A stretch of 64,000 nt of DNA, from NCBI RefSeq assembly GCF_023516435.1, contig NZ_CP097332.1, positions 2,108,001-2,172,000 on the forward strand, written 5' to 3'. Below are positions 8,150 through 18,062 of this stretch, piece by piece. The notes beneath the pieces are model-generated. The model saw only the letters and a list, made by a program, of their open reading frames with translations, ran no database searches and was not told the DNA's origin. This DNA is from Jatrophihabitans telluris. GTDB lineage: Bacteria > Actinomycetota > Actinomycetes > Mycobacteriales > Jatrophihabitantaceae. Numbering within the stretch: the stretch's first letter is position 1; each line of letters begins with the position of its first letter. Position numbers and translations under genes: made by a program.

Positions 8150-9472
8150 ATGTCCGACGATGCGCGCAGCCCCTCCACCGAGTCTTCCGGCGCCCAACAG
8201 GAGGTCGTCAGCCTGCTGTCGGACCTGATCCGGATCAACACCTCCAATCCGACGCATCCGGAACGGCCCGCCGCCGAATGGGTGGCCGAGAAGCTGGACG
8301 AAGTCGGCATCGAGTCCCAGATCATCGAAGCCGCCCCGGGCCGTGCGTCCACGATCGCCCGCATCTCGGGCAGCAATCCGGACCGCCCCCCGCTGCTCAT
8401 CCACGGCCATCTCGACGTGGTGCCCGCGGAGAAGTCCGAATGGTCCGTCGACCCGTTCGGGGGCGAGGTCAAGGACGGCTACGTCTGGGGGCGCGGCGCA
8501 GTCGACATGAAGGACATGGACGCGATGACCCTGGCCGTGATCAGGGACTGGGCGCGCACCGGCACCCGCCCGGACCGCGACATCGTGCTCGCATTCGTCT
8601 CCGACGAGGAAGCCGGCGGCCGGGAAGGTGCGCATCACCTCGTCGAGCACCACGCCGACCTCTTCGCCGACTGCGCCGAAGCGATCTCAGAGGTCGGCGG
8701 GTTCTCCGTGACGGTCAACGACGATCTGCGCATGTATCTCGTGCAGACCGCCGAGAAGGGCATCGGCTGGCTCCGACTGCGGGCCCAGGCCCAGCCCGGT
8801 CACGGCTCGATGGTGCACGGTACGAACGCGGTGGTGGAGCTGGCCCAGGCCGTCACCCGCATCGGTGAGTACCAGTTCCCGCTTCGACTGACGCCCACGG
8901 TCAGGACCTTTCTCGAGGAACTCGCCGAGGTCACCGGGCTGCCGATCGACCCCGACAATCCCGAGGCGGCACTGCCGCACCTGGGCGCGATGGCCCGCAT
9001 GATCGGTGCCACCCTGCGCAACACCGCAAACCCGACGATGCTGCAGGCGGGGTACAAGGCCAACGTGATCCCGTCCACGGCCGAAGCCACGATCGACACC
9101 CGGTTCCTGCCCGGGTACGAGGACGAATTGTTCGACACGATCGACTCGTTGCTCGGCGACTACGTGACGCGCGAGATGATCGTTCACGACATCGCGGTGG
9201 AGACGGACTTCAGCGGAGCCATCGTCGACGAGATGGCCAAGGCGATCAGTGCCGAGGACGCCAAAGGCCGGCTGATGCCGTACATGATGTCCGGCGGGAC
9301 GGACGCGAAATCCTTTTCGCTGCTGGGCATTCGCAACTTCGGGTTCGCGCCGCTGTTGCTGCCGCCGGACCTGGATTTCAGCTCGTTGTTCCACGGCATC
9401 GACGAGCGGGTCCCGGTCGACGGCCTGCACTTCGGGGTACGGGTGCTCGACCGGTTCCTCCGCGCCGTCTGA
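8150..9472 (+). CDS. M20-family metallopeptidase (dipeptidase/deacylase type)
   Basis: Cytoplasmic zinc hydrolase of 440 residues. Metal-ligand and catalytic motifs are present in order: GHLDVVP (about 84-90), GRGAVDMKD (about 115-123), DEEAGG (about 150) and a C-terminal MSGGTDAKSF region. A central dimerisation domain with AQPGHGSM is also present. M20 members cleave dipeptides or deacylate amino acids; the substrate is not known. A TAGGAA box at 8138-8143 ends six bases before the ATG, so the transcript may be leaderless. Confidence 0.87.
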   Translation: MSDDARSPSTESSGAQQEVVSLLSDLIRINTSNPTHPERPAAEWVAEKLDEVGIESQIIEAAPGRASTIARISGSNPDRPPLLIHGHLDVVPAEKSEWSVDPFGGEVKDGYVWGRGAVDMKDMDAMTLAVIRDWARTGTRPDRDIVLAFVSDEEAGGREGAHHLVEHHADLFADCAEAISEVGGFSVTVNDDLRMYLVQTAEKGIGWLRLRAQAQPGHGSMVHGTNAVVELAQAVTRIGEYQFPLRLTPTVRTFLEELAEVTGLPIDPDNPEAALPHLGAMARMIGATLRNTANPTMLQAGYKANVIPSTAEATIDTRFLPGYEDELFDTIDSLLGDYVTREMIVHDIAVETDFSGAIVDEMAKAISAEDAKGRLMPYMMSGGTDAKSFSLLGIRNFGFAPLLLPPDLDFSSLFHGIDERVPVDGLHFGVRVLDRFLRAV

Positions 9473-9492
9473 GCGGCCCGACCGGGATCAGG

Positions 9493-9528
9493 CCCGACTC
9501 CCGCCTCACCGGCGTTGAGGCGGTCGGG
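9493..9528. terminator. Bidirectional terminator between convergent genes
   Basis: CCGCCTCA (9501-9508), loop of seven, TGAGGCGG (9516-9523), extended by CCCGA/TCGGG around a three-base bulge. It lies between the convergent peptidase and DUF5703 genes. No T-tract, as is common in actinobacteria. Confidence 0.6.
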
Positions 9529-9531
9529 CGG

Positions 9532-9762
9532 TCAGGCGATGAGGCCGGGCATCGGCAGGCTGTCGGCGGGTCGTCGTTTGCGGCGCAGCAGGACCTGACG
9601 GGAACCGTCGGTGTACTTGCGGACGCGGGCCAGTTCCCAGCCGCCGTATTCGGCGTGCAATGCGAGCCGCACCGCCGCGCTCACCCTCGTGACGTCCGAG
9701 GGGATCCGCAGCGGTGCGTACTCCCAGTCGGGATCTGAGTCCGCCGGATTCTCAGTCAGCAT
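9532..9762 (-). CDS. DUF5703 family small protein
   Basis: About 76 residues of unknown function. The pattern WEYAPLRIPSDV followed by HAEYGGWELARVRKY-type sequence and the basic VLLRRKRR is that of the actinobacterial DUF5703 family. The ATG at 9762 overlaps the end of the HrpB gene by 11 bases; the in-frame start at 9810 would overlap it by 59. Probably the last gene of the operon. Confidence 0.72.
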   Translation of the reverse strand: MLTENPADSDPDWEYAPLRIPSDVTRVSAAVRLALHAEYGGWELARVRKYTDGSRQVLLRRKRRPADSLPMPGLIA

Positions 9763-12322
9763 TGCCCGATTGTGCTCCTCGACGTGGCAGTCCGCGTAAC
9801 GGCGCGACACTGCTCGGGTCCTCGGGCCATGCGTGTTTGGGGTACCTTCCCCGCAGCTCCGAACGCACCGCGCGGTAGCCCTCGGCCCAGAACGAGGCCA
9901 GATCGGCGGTGACCGCCACGGGTCGACCGGCCGGGGACAGCAACTCGATCACCACGCCGACACGCCCCTCGGCCAACCGCGGGGTCCGTGTCCAGCCGAA
10001 GGTCTCCTGCAGCCGCACCGACAGCCGTGGCCGGTCGAGGTCGGCGTAGTCCAGGGCGAGCCGCGAGCCCGAGGGAACCGTCAGGCGTTCGGGAGCCAAC
10101 TCGCCCAGCCGGCCGAACAGCGGCCAGCCGACCAGCCGGCTCAGGCCCGGTCCCGGGTCGGTGCGGCCCAGGTCGGCGCGCCGCCGCACCCGGGCCAGTT
10201 CGGGGCCGAGCCAGCTGTCCAGCCGGGCCAGCAACGCACCATCGCTGACGTCCGGCCAGCCCTGCTCGACGAGCTGACGATGGCAGAACGCCAGTCGCTG
10301 TCGAAGGTTCCTGCTTGTCGCGGTCCACCCGAGCAGGTCCAGTCCCTCGTCCCTGAGCCCGGTGCGGATTGCCGCCAGCAGGTCGGCCGGATCGGCGTCG
10401 GCCAATGGACGCCGGCTCAGCTCGATCGCTCCGAGGCGGGTGATGTGGGCCGCGACCAGCTCGCCGCGCGCCCATTCGACCGTGTCCTGCTCGCTCAGGA
10501 GCTCGACCCCGAGCTGGACGGCCAGGTCCTCCTGGAGCACCGCCGCCAGCCGGACGTCGGCGTCGCGCCGGCCGCTCGGGCGGTCGGCCACCGCGACGGC
10601 CAACCACGGCGCGTCCCTCAGCTGCGTGTCGGCCGCCAGCGAGGCGCCGGTCCCACTGGCGAGCAGGTAGCTGTCGCCCCCGGTCGGCCGGCGCCGCGCC
10701 AGCCGCTCGGGGTAGGCCAGGCCGATGACGGTGGCGGCCGCCCGGTCCTGGTTGAGGGCACCGACCGAGGTCGTGTCCGTCCCCACCTCTCGTCCGGTCC
10801 GCGCGAGCCGGGCGATCTCGGCCCTCCAGTCCGCTGTTGCCGCCGGGTCCGAGCCGGCGCGCAGCCGGCGCCACAGGGCCGTCAGGTCGTCGCCGCGCCG
10901 GGCCCACGACAGCAGGCGGTCGCTGCCGAGCAGCGCGACGAGCTCGCGAGCCATATCCGGGCCGACCAGACTCGACCCGTCGAGCAAGGCCCGAGCCAGG
11001 CGAGGATGGACTCCGACGCGGGCCAGGGCTGAACCCCGGTCGGTGACCCGGCCGTCGTGGTCGACGGCGCCTACGAGCCGCAGGGTAGCGACGGCGCCGT
11101 CGAGCGCCGAGTCGCCCGGACGTTCGAGCAGCTCCAAACCGGCTCCCGCCGACGTTCCCCAGACCGCGAGATTCAGGGCGAAGGCGGTCAGGTCGGCGGT
11201 CTGAAGTTCTGGTGCCGAATACGGGTCGAGGTGGGAGTGCTCGACCTCGGTCCACAGTCGATACACGCGGCCGGGTCCCTGCCGACCGGCTCGGCCGGCC
11301 CGCTGCTCAGCCGAGGCCCGGGACACCCGAACCGTGACGAGGGAGCCGAGGCCGCGTTCGTGATCGAGCTGCGGCTGTCGCGACAGTCCCGCGTCGACGA
11401 CGATGCGCACTCCGTCCACCGTCACGCTGCTCTCGGCGACCGCCGTGCTCAGCACCACGCGGCGCCCGGGCCCGGCGCGCAACGCCCGCTGTTGCTCGGC
11501 CGCCGACTGACGGCCGAGCAACGGCATCAGCTCACCGATCCCCGCGTGGCGCAGTCGCTGTGTCACCGCGACGATCTCGCTCTCGCCCGGCAGAAACACC
11601 AGCAGGTCGCCGTCCGCTTCGTCGGCGGCGCGGCGGACGGTGGCGGCGACCTCATCGAGCATCGCCGCTGACACTCGGCGGTTGCGGTCGAAGGGCACCG
11701 TGGCCCGCGTCGCCCAATGCAGCGTTACCGGAAACAGCGCAGCGCTCGCCGTGATCACCGGGGCGGGACGCAACGCGCTCCCCAGCAGGGCCGCGATCGG
11801 CTCCGCCGCGGCGGTGGCCGAGGTCGCCACGACCGCAAGATCGTCGCGCAGGTTGGCGGCCACGTCTCGGACGAACGCCAGCGCGAGGTCGGTGTCGAGC
11901 TGGCGTTCGTGGCACTCATCGATGATCACCGCGCCGACGCCGGCCAGTTCCTGATCGTGCAGCAGGCGCTGGACGAGCAGCCCGGTGGTGACCACCTCGA
12001 TCCGGGTGTTCGGACCGAGACGTCGCTCGCCCCTGACCGAGTATCCGACCCGATTACCGACGTCCTCGCCGATCAGCGCGGCCATCCGCGCCGCCGCGGC
12101 TCGGGTCGCGATCCGGCGAGGTTCGGCCACGAGCACTCGGCCGCCCCCAGCCTCGAGGCCATCAGCCAGGGCCAGCGGCAGCAGGGTCGTCTTGCCGGTG
12201 CCCGGTGGCGCCAGCAGGACTGCCGCGCGGTGCTCGACCAGCGCTTGGACCACCGCCGGCAGCACCGAGGCAACCGGAAGATCGCCGCCGGGCCGACCTG
12301 GCTGCGGCAGCAGTGCGGTCAC
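9752..12322 (-). CDS. hrpB: ATP-dependent helicase HrpB
   Basis: DEAH-type helicase of about 856 residues. Walker A APPGTGKTT, DECH box IIDECHERQLDTD, SATA-type motif ATSATAAAEP, and motif VI QRAGRAGRQGPGRVYRLW. It ends with the HrpB-specific C-terminal domain. The length matches the family. The start is GTG at 12322, overlapping the stop of the upstream oxidoreductase by four bases (GTGA). The open frame upstream of it runs through that other gene and is not coding. The biological role of HrpB is poorly defined; the family is RNA-helicase-like. Confidence 0.88.
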   Translation of the reverse strand: MTALLPQPGRPGGDLPVASVLPAVVQALVEHRAAVLLAPPGTGKTTLLPLALADGLEAGGGRVLVAEPRRIATRAAAARMAALIGEDVGNRVGYSVRGERRLGPNTRIEVVTTGLLVQRLLHDQELAGVGAVIIDECHERQLDTDLALAFVRDVAANLRDDLAVVATSATAAAEPIAALLGSALRPAPVITASAALFPVTLHWATRATVPFDRNRRVSAAMLDEVAATVRRAADEADGDLLVFLPGESEIVAVTQRLRHAGIGELMPLLGRQSAAEQQRALRAGPGRRVVLSTAVAESSVTVDGVRIVVDAGLSRQPQLDHERGLGSLVTVRVSRASAEQRAGRAGRQGPGRVYRLWTEVEHSHLDPYSAPELQTADLTAFALNLAVWGTSAGAGLELLERPGDSALDGAVATLRLVGAVDHDGRVTDRGSALARVGVHPRLARALLDGSSLVGPDMARELVALLGSDRLLSWARRGDDLTALWRRLRAGSDPAATADWRAEIARLARTGREVGTDTTSVGALNQDRAAATVIGLAYPERLARRRPTGGDSYLLASGTGASLAADTQLRDAPWLAVAVADRPSGRRDADVRLAAVLQEDLAVQLGVELLSEQDTVEWARGELVAAHITRLGAIELSRRPLADADPADLLAAIRTGLRDEGLDLLGWTATSRNLRQRLAFCHRQLVEQGWPDVSDGALLARLDSWLGPELARVRRRADLGRTDPGPGLSRLVGWPLFGRLGELAPERLTVPSGSRLALDYADLDRPRLSVRLQETFGWTRTPRLAEGRVGVVIELLSPAGRPVAVTADLASFWAEGYRAVRSELRGRYPKHAWPEDPSSVAPLRGLPRRGAQSGNAD

Positions 12323-13860
12323 CGCGAACGGACACTGATCGTGTGCCAGCCGGTCGCGCCGGACGGAAAGGGCTGGGTCGAGTGGTCGGTTTGGACCACG
12401 CCCTTGGCATCGGTGGCGCGCACCCGCAGAGTGTGCACGCCCACCGGCGGAACAGTCCATGGCAGTACCCACTGCCGCCAGGTGTCGGTCGAGGGCACCG
12501 GAGCAAGATCGGCCTGCTGCCATTGGCCATTGTCGACCTGCACTTCGACCTTCGACACCCCCACGTGTTGATCCCACGCCACCCCGGCGATCGCGGCCCG
12601 CGAACCGGCCGCCAACGAGGCCGACGATCTGGGGAAATCGATGCGCGATTCCAGCAGCACCGGTCCCCGCTGGGCCCACCCTTCGGCCACCCAGTACGCC
12701 GACTGCCTCGCGAACGTGGTCACCTCCAGGTCGGTGATCCATTTGCACGCCGAGACGTAGCCGTAGAGACCAGGCACCACCATGCGCACCGGGAATCCGT
12801 GCGCCACCGGTAGCAGCTCGCCGTTCATCCCGATCGCCAGCATCGCGTCCCGCCCATCCATCACGACCGCGGTGGGGGAGCCGATCGTCATGCCGTCGGC
12901 GGAGGTCGCCAGCAACTGGTCCGCACCCGGGTGCACGCCGGCCTCCTCGAGCAGGTCCGCCAGCCGGACCCCGAGGAAGCGGGCGTTACCGATCAGATCA
13001 CCGCCGACGTCGTTGGACACGCAAGCCAGAGTGATCCAGCGTTCGATCAGCGGACGGGACCGGAGCTGGTCGTAGGTGAACGTTATCTCGCGCTCGACCA
13101 GGCCGTGGATGCGCAGGTTCCAGGTTTTCGGATTGAGCTGCGGAATCGACAGCGCGGTGTCGATCCGGTAGAAGGAATCATTCGGTATGACAAAGGGAAT
13201 CCCGCTCTTGCCCAGGTCGTACGTCGCGGCCGGTGCGGCGGGTGAGGTGGACACGGATGGCACCGGGATCGCGGCCCGGGCTGCCGAGGCGTCGTAGCGG
13301 GTCCGCTGCAGGTTGCGGCCGAACAACCCGCTGAACGCGGCCAGGGCCGCCGCGAAGGCGCCCGCCTGCAGGAAGCTGCGGCGCCGGACTCCGGAGGGGA
13401 CGCCCGCCTCGGCGGGGCGGGGCCGCAGGGACCGGATCAGCACGGCCAAACATCCGATGCCGGCGACCCCGGCGGCGATCGAGGGCACCGCGTCCGATCC
13501 GCGGTGGGCATGGGTGGTCAGCGCGCAGTAGGCGCCGAAGCCGCCGAACAAGCCCAGCGCCACCAGGCCGGCGGCCAAGCGGCGGTAGGCCAGTGCGCCG
13601 ATGCCCAGGGAGGCCAGGCCGATCGCGACGTAGATCCCGGTCAGCAAGGCGTGCTTGTCGTTGGTCCCGAAAACCGAGATGGCCCAGCGTCGCACGGACT
13701 CCGGGGTCAGCAGGATCATCCGGTTGCCGACGACGATGACCGGCGATGCGGCGGGGCGGACCAAGCCCGCGATGACCTCGCCGATACCCACCGCGACGGC
13801 GGCCGAGAGCAGACCCGCCAATGCCGCGAGCAGTCGAGGAGAACGGAGGAGTCGCACCAT
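12319..13860 (-). CDS. Membrane-anchored molybdopterin-dependent oxidoreductase (sulfite oxidase family)
   Basis: 513 residues. The N-terminal third has about four transmembrane helices (roughly 10-32, 73-92, 96-115, 125-142). A further hydrophobic segment after RRRSFLQAG (about 160-180) resembles a twin-arginine or membrane anchor. The oxidoreductase domain (about 220-395) has the molybdenum-binding cysteine in LACVSNDVGG and VRMVVPGLYGYVSACKWI. A C-terminal Mo-co dimerisation (Ig-like) domain follows. The catalytic part is predicted outside the membrane. The natural substrate is unknown. It is cotranslated with hrpB (GTGA). Confidence 0.85.
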   Translation of the reverse strand: MVRLLRSPRLLAALAGLLSAAVAVGIGEVIAGLVRPAASPVIVVGNRMILLTPESVRRWAISVFGTNDKHALLTGIYVAIGLASLGIGALAYRRLAAGLVALGLFGGFGAYCALTTHAHRGSDAVPSIAAGVAGIGCLAVLIRSLRPRPAEAGVPSGVRRRSFLQAGAFAAALAAFSGLFGRNLQRTRYDASAARAAIPVPSVSTSPAAPAATYDLGKSGIPFVIPNDSFYRIDTALSIPQLNPKTWNLRIHGLVEREITFTYDQLRSRPLIERWITLACVSNDVGGDLIGNARFLGVRLADLLEEAGVHPGADQLLATSADGMTIGSPTAVVMDGRDAMLAIGMNGELLPVAHGFPVRMVVPGLYGYVSACKWITDLEVTTFARQSAYWVAEGWAQRGPVLLESRIDFPRSSASLAAGSRAAIAGVAWDQHVGVSKVEVQVDNGQWQQADLAPVPSTDTWRQWVLPWTVPPVGVHTLRVRATDAKGVVQTDHSTQPFPSGATGWHTISVRSR

Positions 13861-13911
13861 CCCATTGTCCCGAGCGTGGGCTCACAGGGTTCTTAAGACA
13901 CTGCTACGGCT

Positions 13912-15861
13912 TCAGCCGAGAAAGTCCCGCAAGGCGGTTCGACGCGGCTTGTTGCGGATGTCGTGGACCGCATGGGCCAGGGCCGGGCCGGTGCCGTGAA
14001 CGATCGACAGATGCCGTTGGGCTCGGGTGAGGCCGGTATAGACGAGCGGGCGTGACAGCATGCGCCCGGCCTCCGGTGGCAGCACCACGATGACCGCCCG
14101 GAACTCCGATCCCTGGGCGCGATGCACGGTGATGGCCCAGCCGTGGGTGATGTCAGCCAACGCCTTGCCGCTTATCTCCGCCGGTCCCGATCCGAAGTCG
14201 ACCGTGACGACCTTGTCCGCGACCTTGGTCACGACGCCGACTTCCCCGTTGGCGAAACCGGTCGGGCTGACTTCGAGGTGGTTGGCGGTGGCCACCACCC
14301 GGTCACCCTCGTCGAAACGCGAAAAGCCTTTTCCGGACGGCGCTTTCGGCGGATTGAGCACTGCCTTCAGGGCGGCGTTGAGCGCCAGGGTGCCCGCCGG
14401 TCCGCGGTGAACCGGGGTCACGACCTGGATCTGTTCGGCCGGAATCTCCAGGGCGCGCGGGATCGAGTCGGTCATCAGCTGCACGACCCGGTGTGCGCAC
14501 TCGGCCGATCCGCGCGCCGGCACGATGACCACTTCCCGCTCGGGTGAGTCGACCGCAGGCAGCGACCCAGACCGGACCGCGGTCGCCAGCCGCGCGATCG
14601 CACCACCGGCTTCCTGGCGGTACAGCGTGGTCAGCTCCACCACGGGAACCGTGTTGGAGCCGATCAGGTCGGCCAGCACTTGACCGGGCCCGATCGAGGG
14701 CAGCTGCGCGGAGTCGCCGACGACCAGCACGTGAGTACCGTCCGCGCAGGCACGCAACAGGGCCGCGGCCAGCTCCACGTCCAGCATCGAGGCCTCGTCC
14801 ACCACCACTATGTCCTGGTCCAGCGGCCAGTCGGCCCCCCGCGCGAAGCCGGCGGAGAAGTCGACCCGCGCGTTGCCGTCGTCGTCGGTGTCGCTGCGGG
14901 GCTGCACCCCGAGCATCCGGTGGATGGTCATCGCCTCGGCGTCACACAGTTCCGCCAGCCGCTTGGCCGCCCGTCCCGTCGGCGCTGCCAAGGCCACCGA
15001 CTTACCCGCCCGCTCGGCCTCGCGCACCAGCGTCGCGACCGTGCGCGACTTGCCGGTCCCGGGTCCGCCGGTCAGCACGCTGAGCCCGTGGGTGAGGGCG
15101 TTGTCGACCGCGCTGCGCTGGACGGAGTCAAGGCCGTCGGGGTCGATGTCCTCGCCCGCCTTGCGCCGCCGGGCCGGCCGGACCTGGCCGATCTGTTTCG
15201 CGGCGTCGGTCAGCCGGTGCACCGAGCTGGCGATCTCGCGCTCGGCCTCGGCGTAGCGCGTCAGAGCCAGGGTCGAATCGAGCACCGTCGACACCGCTTC
15301 CACCGCACCCGCTTCGCAGGCGGCCGCGATGGCGGCCTGCGGATCGGCGACCCGGTAGGACAGCAGGTCGTCGGTGACCCGTTCGAGGGTGGCCAGGGTG
15401 TCACCGTCGCGTGCGACCTGGGTCAGCACCCAGCCGACCAGCGCGCGTGAGCGGCGGTCGTCGGAAGGCAGGATGCCGGGCAGAGCCGCCCTGGCCAGCG
15501 CGTCGGCATCGGCGACGCTGACGCCTGACAACTGCAGCAGCCGCCAGGGGTCGTCCTTGAGCAACCGGAGCGCGCCCGGTCCGAAGATCTCGACACACCG
15601 CCCGGCCAGGCGGGGCGCCAGGCCCGCCTGCAACAGCAGGGCGACGATGTCGTACGCGGGCTGAGCGGCGATGAAGGCCGACAGCAGGCGCCCAGCGCGC
15701 AACTGGCCGACCTTCGGCAGCGAAGCCAGGGCTGAGGTGGTGACGTCGCCGGGGGTCCGGATACCGGCCTCGGCCAGCGCCCCGGCCAGCGTGATTCCCA
15801 GTCCCGGCCACAGCCCGGAGGCGCAGAAGGCCGCGAAAACCCGGTCGTCGGACGGTTGCAT
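13912..15861 (-). CDS. RecD2-like ATP-dependent DNA helicase (ExoV alpha-like)
   Basis: 649 residues. The N-terminal region has helix-hairpin-helix-like segments (about 1-230). This is followed by Walker A LTGGPGTGKS (about 267), Walker B DIVVVDEASM, a third motif VGDSAQLPSIGPG, and a C-terminal UvrD-like domain with ITVHRAQGSEF. It is an SF1 5'-3' helicase of the RecD/RecD2 family. No recB or recC lies beside it, so it is probably a stand-alone RecD2-type enzyme. It lies 14 bases after the aldo/keto reductase and is probably in one operon with it. Confidence 0.85.
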   Translation of the reverse strand: MQPSDDRVFAAFCASGLWPGLGITLAGALAEAGIRTPGDVTTSALASLPKVGQLRAGRLLSAFIAAQPAYDIVALLLQAGLAPRLAGRCVEIFGPGALRLLKDDPWRLLQLSGVSVADADALARAALPGILPSDDRRSRALVGWVLTQVARDGDTLATLERVTDDLLSYRVADPQAAIAAACEAGAVEAVSTVLDSTLALTRYAEAEREIASSVHRLTDAAKQIGQVRPARRRKAGEDIDPDGLDSVQRSAVDNALTHGLSVLTGGPGTGKSRTVATLVREAERAGKSVALAAPTGRAAKRLAELCDAEAMTIHRMLGVQPRSDTDDDGNARVDFSAGFARGADWPLDQDIVVVDEASMLDVELAAALLRACADGTHVLVVGDSAQLPSIGPGQVLADLIGSNTVPVVELTTLYRQEAGGAIARLATAVRSGSLPAVDSPEREVVIVPARGSAECAHRVVQLMTDSIPRALEIPAEQIQVVTPVHRGPAGTLALNAALKAVLNPPKAPSGKGFSRFDEGDRVVATANHLEVSPTGFANGEVGVVTKVADKVVTVDFGSGPAEISGKALADITHGWAITVHRAQGSEFRAVIVVLPPEAGRMLSRPLVYTGLTRAQRHLSIVHGTGPALAHAVHDIRNKPRRTALRDFLG

Positions 15862-15875
15862 CGGCCCGGGCTGGC

Positions 15876-16838
15876 TCAGCCCAACTCCTCGGGGTAGCCC
15901 AGGACCGGTGCGCTCACGTCGTCCAGCGCCAGTTGGATCTCCAGAGGAAGCTCGACCGTCAGCGACTGCAGGGCGGCCGTCAACTGGCCGAGCGTGCGCG
16001 CGCCGACGACCGGTGCGGTGATGCCGGGACGGTTTCGCAGCCAGGACAGGGCCACCGTGATCGGCGAGGTGGCCAGACCGTCAGCCGCAGTCGCGACCGC
16101 CTCGACGATCCCAACCGCCCGCGGGTCGGAGTAGTGCGCCAGGTTTCGGCCTTCGGCCGCACCGCGGGAGTCGGCCGGGACGCCATTGCGGTACTTGCCG
16201 GTGAGCACGCCGCCGCCGAGTGGTGAATAGGGCAGGATTCCGAGGCCGAACTCGGCGCAGGCCGGGACGACCTCGCGCTCGATCCCTCGGTCGAGCAGGG
16301 AGTAGCGAACCTGGTTGGACACCAGGGGGGCGTGCGACCCGCGCCTTAGCATCGCCGCCTGCGCGGTCCGCCAGCCGGAGTAGTTCGAAACGCCGACGTA
16401 GCGGACCTTGCCCGAGGCGACGGCGTACTCGAGCGCCGCCATGGTCTCCTCGGCGGGCACGGTCGGGTCGGGGATGTGCACCTGCCACAGATCGAGGTGA
16501 TCTACGCCGAGGTTGCGTAGGGACTCGTCCAGCCGGCTGAGCAAGGCACCGCGCGAGGCGTCGATGAACCGCTCGTCACCAAGGCGGCTGATGCCGGCCT
16601 TCGAGGCGAGGACAACTTCCGAGCGGGGCACGACGTCGGCCAGCAAGCTGCCCAGGATGCGTTCGGCCTCGCCGTTGCTGTAGGAGACGGCCGTGTCGAC
16701 CAGGGTGCCGCCGGCGTCGTGGAAGGCCACCAGGATGGCCGCAGCCTCGTCCGGATCCGTCCCGTTTCCCCAGGTCATGGTGCCCAACCCGAGTTGAGAC
16801 ACCTTGAGCCCGCTCCGTCCCAACGCCAGCTGATCCAC
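15876..16838 (-). CDS. Aldo/keto reductase
   Basis: NADPH-dependent (beta/alpha)8 reductase of 320 residues. The catalytic tetrad is visible: Asp in GTLVDTAVSY with Tyr in the same block, Lys in LASKAGI and His in WQVHIPD. The cofactor region near the end reads APVVGARTLGQL. The substrate is not predictable. The start is GTG at 16838; a TAGGTT box (16852-16847) ends eight bases before it, suggesting a leaderless message. Confidence 0.85.
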   Translation of the reverse strand: MDQLALGRSGLKVSQLGLGTMTWGNGTDPDEAAAILVAFHDAGGTLVDTAVSYSNGEAERILGSLLADVVPRSEVVLASKAGISRLGDERFIDASRGALLSRLDESLRNLGVDHLDLWQVHIPDPTVPAEETMAALEYAVASGKVRYVGVSNYSGWRTAQAAMLRRGSHAPLVSNQVRYSLLDRGIEREVVPACAEFGLGILPYSPLGGGVLTGKYRNGVPADSRGAAEGRNLAHYSDPRAVGIVEAVATAADGLATSPITVALSWLRNRPGITAPVVGARTLGQLTAALQSLTVELPLEIQLALDDVSAPVLGYPEELG

Positions 16839-16944
16839 GTTTGAACAACCTAGTGCACCTGACGGGGCGCGATGCGCAGGTGGACGCCGACGGGGGTGAC
16901 AGATTCCACGCCGTGAGTTGCCGGCCGGTCGCTAGGGTTGCGGC

Positions 16945-17994
16945 GTGAAACTCGGCGTGAACATGGGCTACTGGGGAATGGGCAACGACCAGGACAACTT
17001 GGCGCTGGCCCGCGAAGCCGACCAGCTCGGCTTCGATTGTGTGTGGGCCGCGGAGGCCTACGGCTCCGACACCGCGACGGTGCTGGCCTGGGTGGGTGCA
17101 CAGACCGAGCGGATCGGTCTGGGCAGCGCGATCATGCAGATCCCCGCTCGCAGCCCCGCGATGGCGGCGATGACCGCTGCGACCCTGGACAGCCTGTCGG
17201 GCGGGCGGTACCGGCTCGGCCTGGGCGTGTCCGGCCCACAGGTGTCGGAAGGCTGGCACGGCGTGCGTTTCGACAAGCCGCTGGCCCGGACCCGTGAGTA
17301 CGTCGACATCGTCAACCTCGCACTGTCGCGCAAACGGGTGCGTTACGACGGCCGGCACTACCAGTTGCCGCTGCCCGACGGTCCGGGTAAGGCGTTGCAG
17401 CTGACCGTCCACCCGGTCCGCGAACACATTCCGATCTACCTGGCCTCGGTCGGACCGAAGAATCTCGAGTTGACCGGCGAGATCGCCGACGGCTGGTTGG
17501 CCATCTTCTATTCGACGCAGTTCGGCGCCGAGCAGCTGGCCCTGATCCAGGCCGGACGGGCGAAGGTGGGCAAGACCCTGGACGGCTTCGACGTCGTGGC
17601 CAGCATGCCGCTGGTCGTCGGGGACGACGTGCAGGCCGCTGCGGCGCCGATCCGGGCCTACGCCTCGCTCTACGTCGGCGGCATGGGTAGTAAGGACGTC
17701 AACTTCTACAACCAGCTCGCCACCCGGATGGGCTACGGCGACGCCGCGGAGCAGATCCAGGCCAAGTACATGGCGCGCGACTACGAGGGTGCGGCGGCGG
17801 CGGTGCCGTTCGAGTTCATCGACTCGACGGCGCTGATCGGCCCGAAGAACCGAATTGCCGAGCGAATGGCCGCCTTCGCCGAGTCCGGGGTCACTAGTCT
17901 GAACGTCATGCCGCTGGCCCCTACGCTGCCCGAGCGCGTCGACGCGCTCCGGATCGCAGCCCAGGCGCTGGAGCAGTCGGGGCATGCGGGATGA
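16945..17994 (+). CDS. LLM-class F420-dependent oxidoreductase
   Basis: 349 residues with a bacterial luciferase-like TIM barrel. MKLGVNMGYWG opens the first strand; AAEAYGSDTATVLAW and GLGSAIMQIPARSP are typical of the F420-dependent LLM family (e.g. methylenetetrahydromethanopterin-reductase-like proteins). The LGLGVSGPQVSEGWHG cofactor loop is present. The substrate is unknown. The start is GTG at 16945 with TAGGGT (16933-16938) ending six bases before it, so leaderless transcription is likely. Confidence 0.85.
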   Translation: MKLGVNMGYWGMGNDQDNLALAREADQLGFDCVWAAEAYGSDTATVLAWVGAQTERIGLGSAIMQIPARSPAMAAMTAATLDSLSGGRYRLGLGVSGPQVSEGWHGVRFDKPLARTREYVDIVNLALSRKRVRYDGRHYQLPLPDGPGKALQLTVHPVREHIPIYLASVGPKNLELTGEIADGWLAIFYSTQFGAEQLALIQAGRAKVGKTLDGFDVVASMPLVVGDDVQAAAAPIRAYASLYVGGMGSKDVNFYNQLATRMGYGDAAEQIQAKYMARDYEGAAAAVPFEFIDSTALIGPKNRIAERMAAFAESGVTSLNVMPLAPTLPERVDALRIAAQALEQSGHAG

Positions 17995-18062
17995 TTCACC
18001 CTTCGGGCGTTAGCGACTGAGCGCGATCGTATGAGTCAGAGAACGGGACACGGGGTATCCGC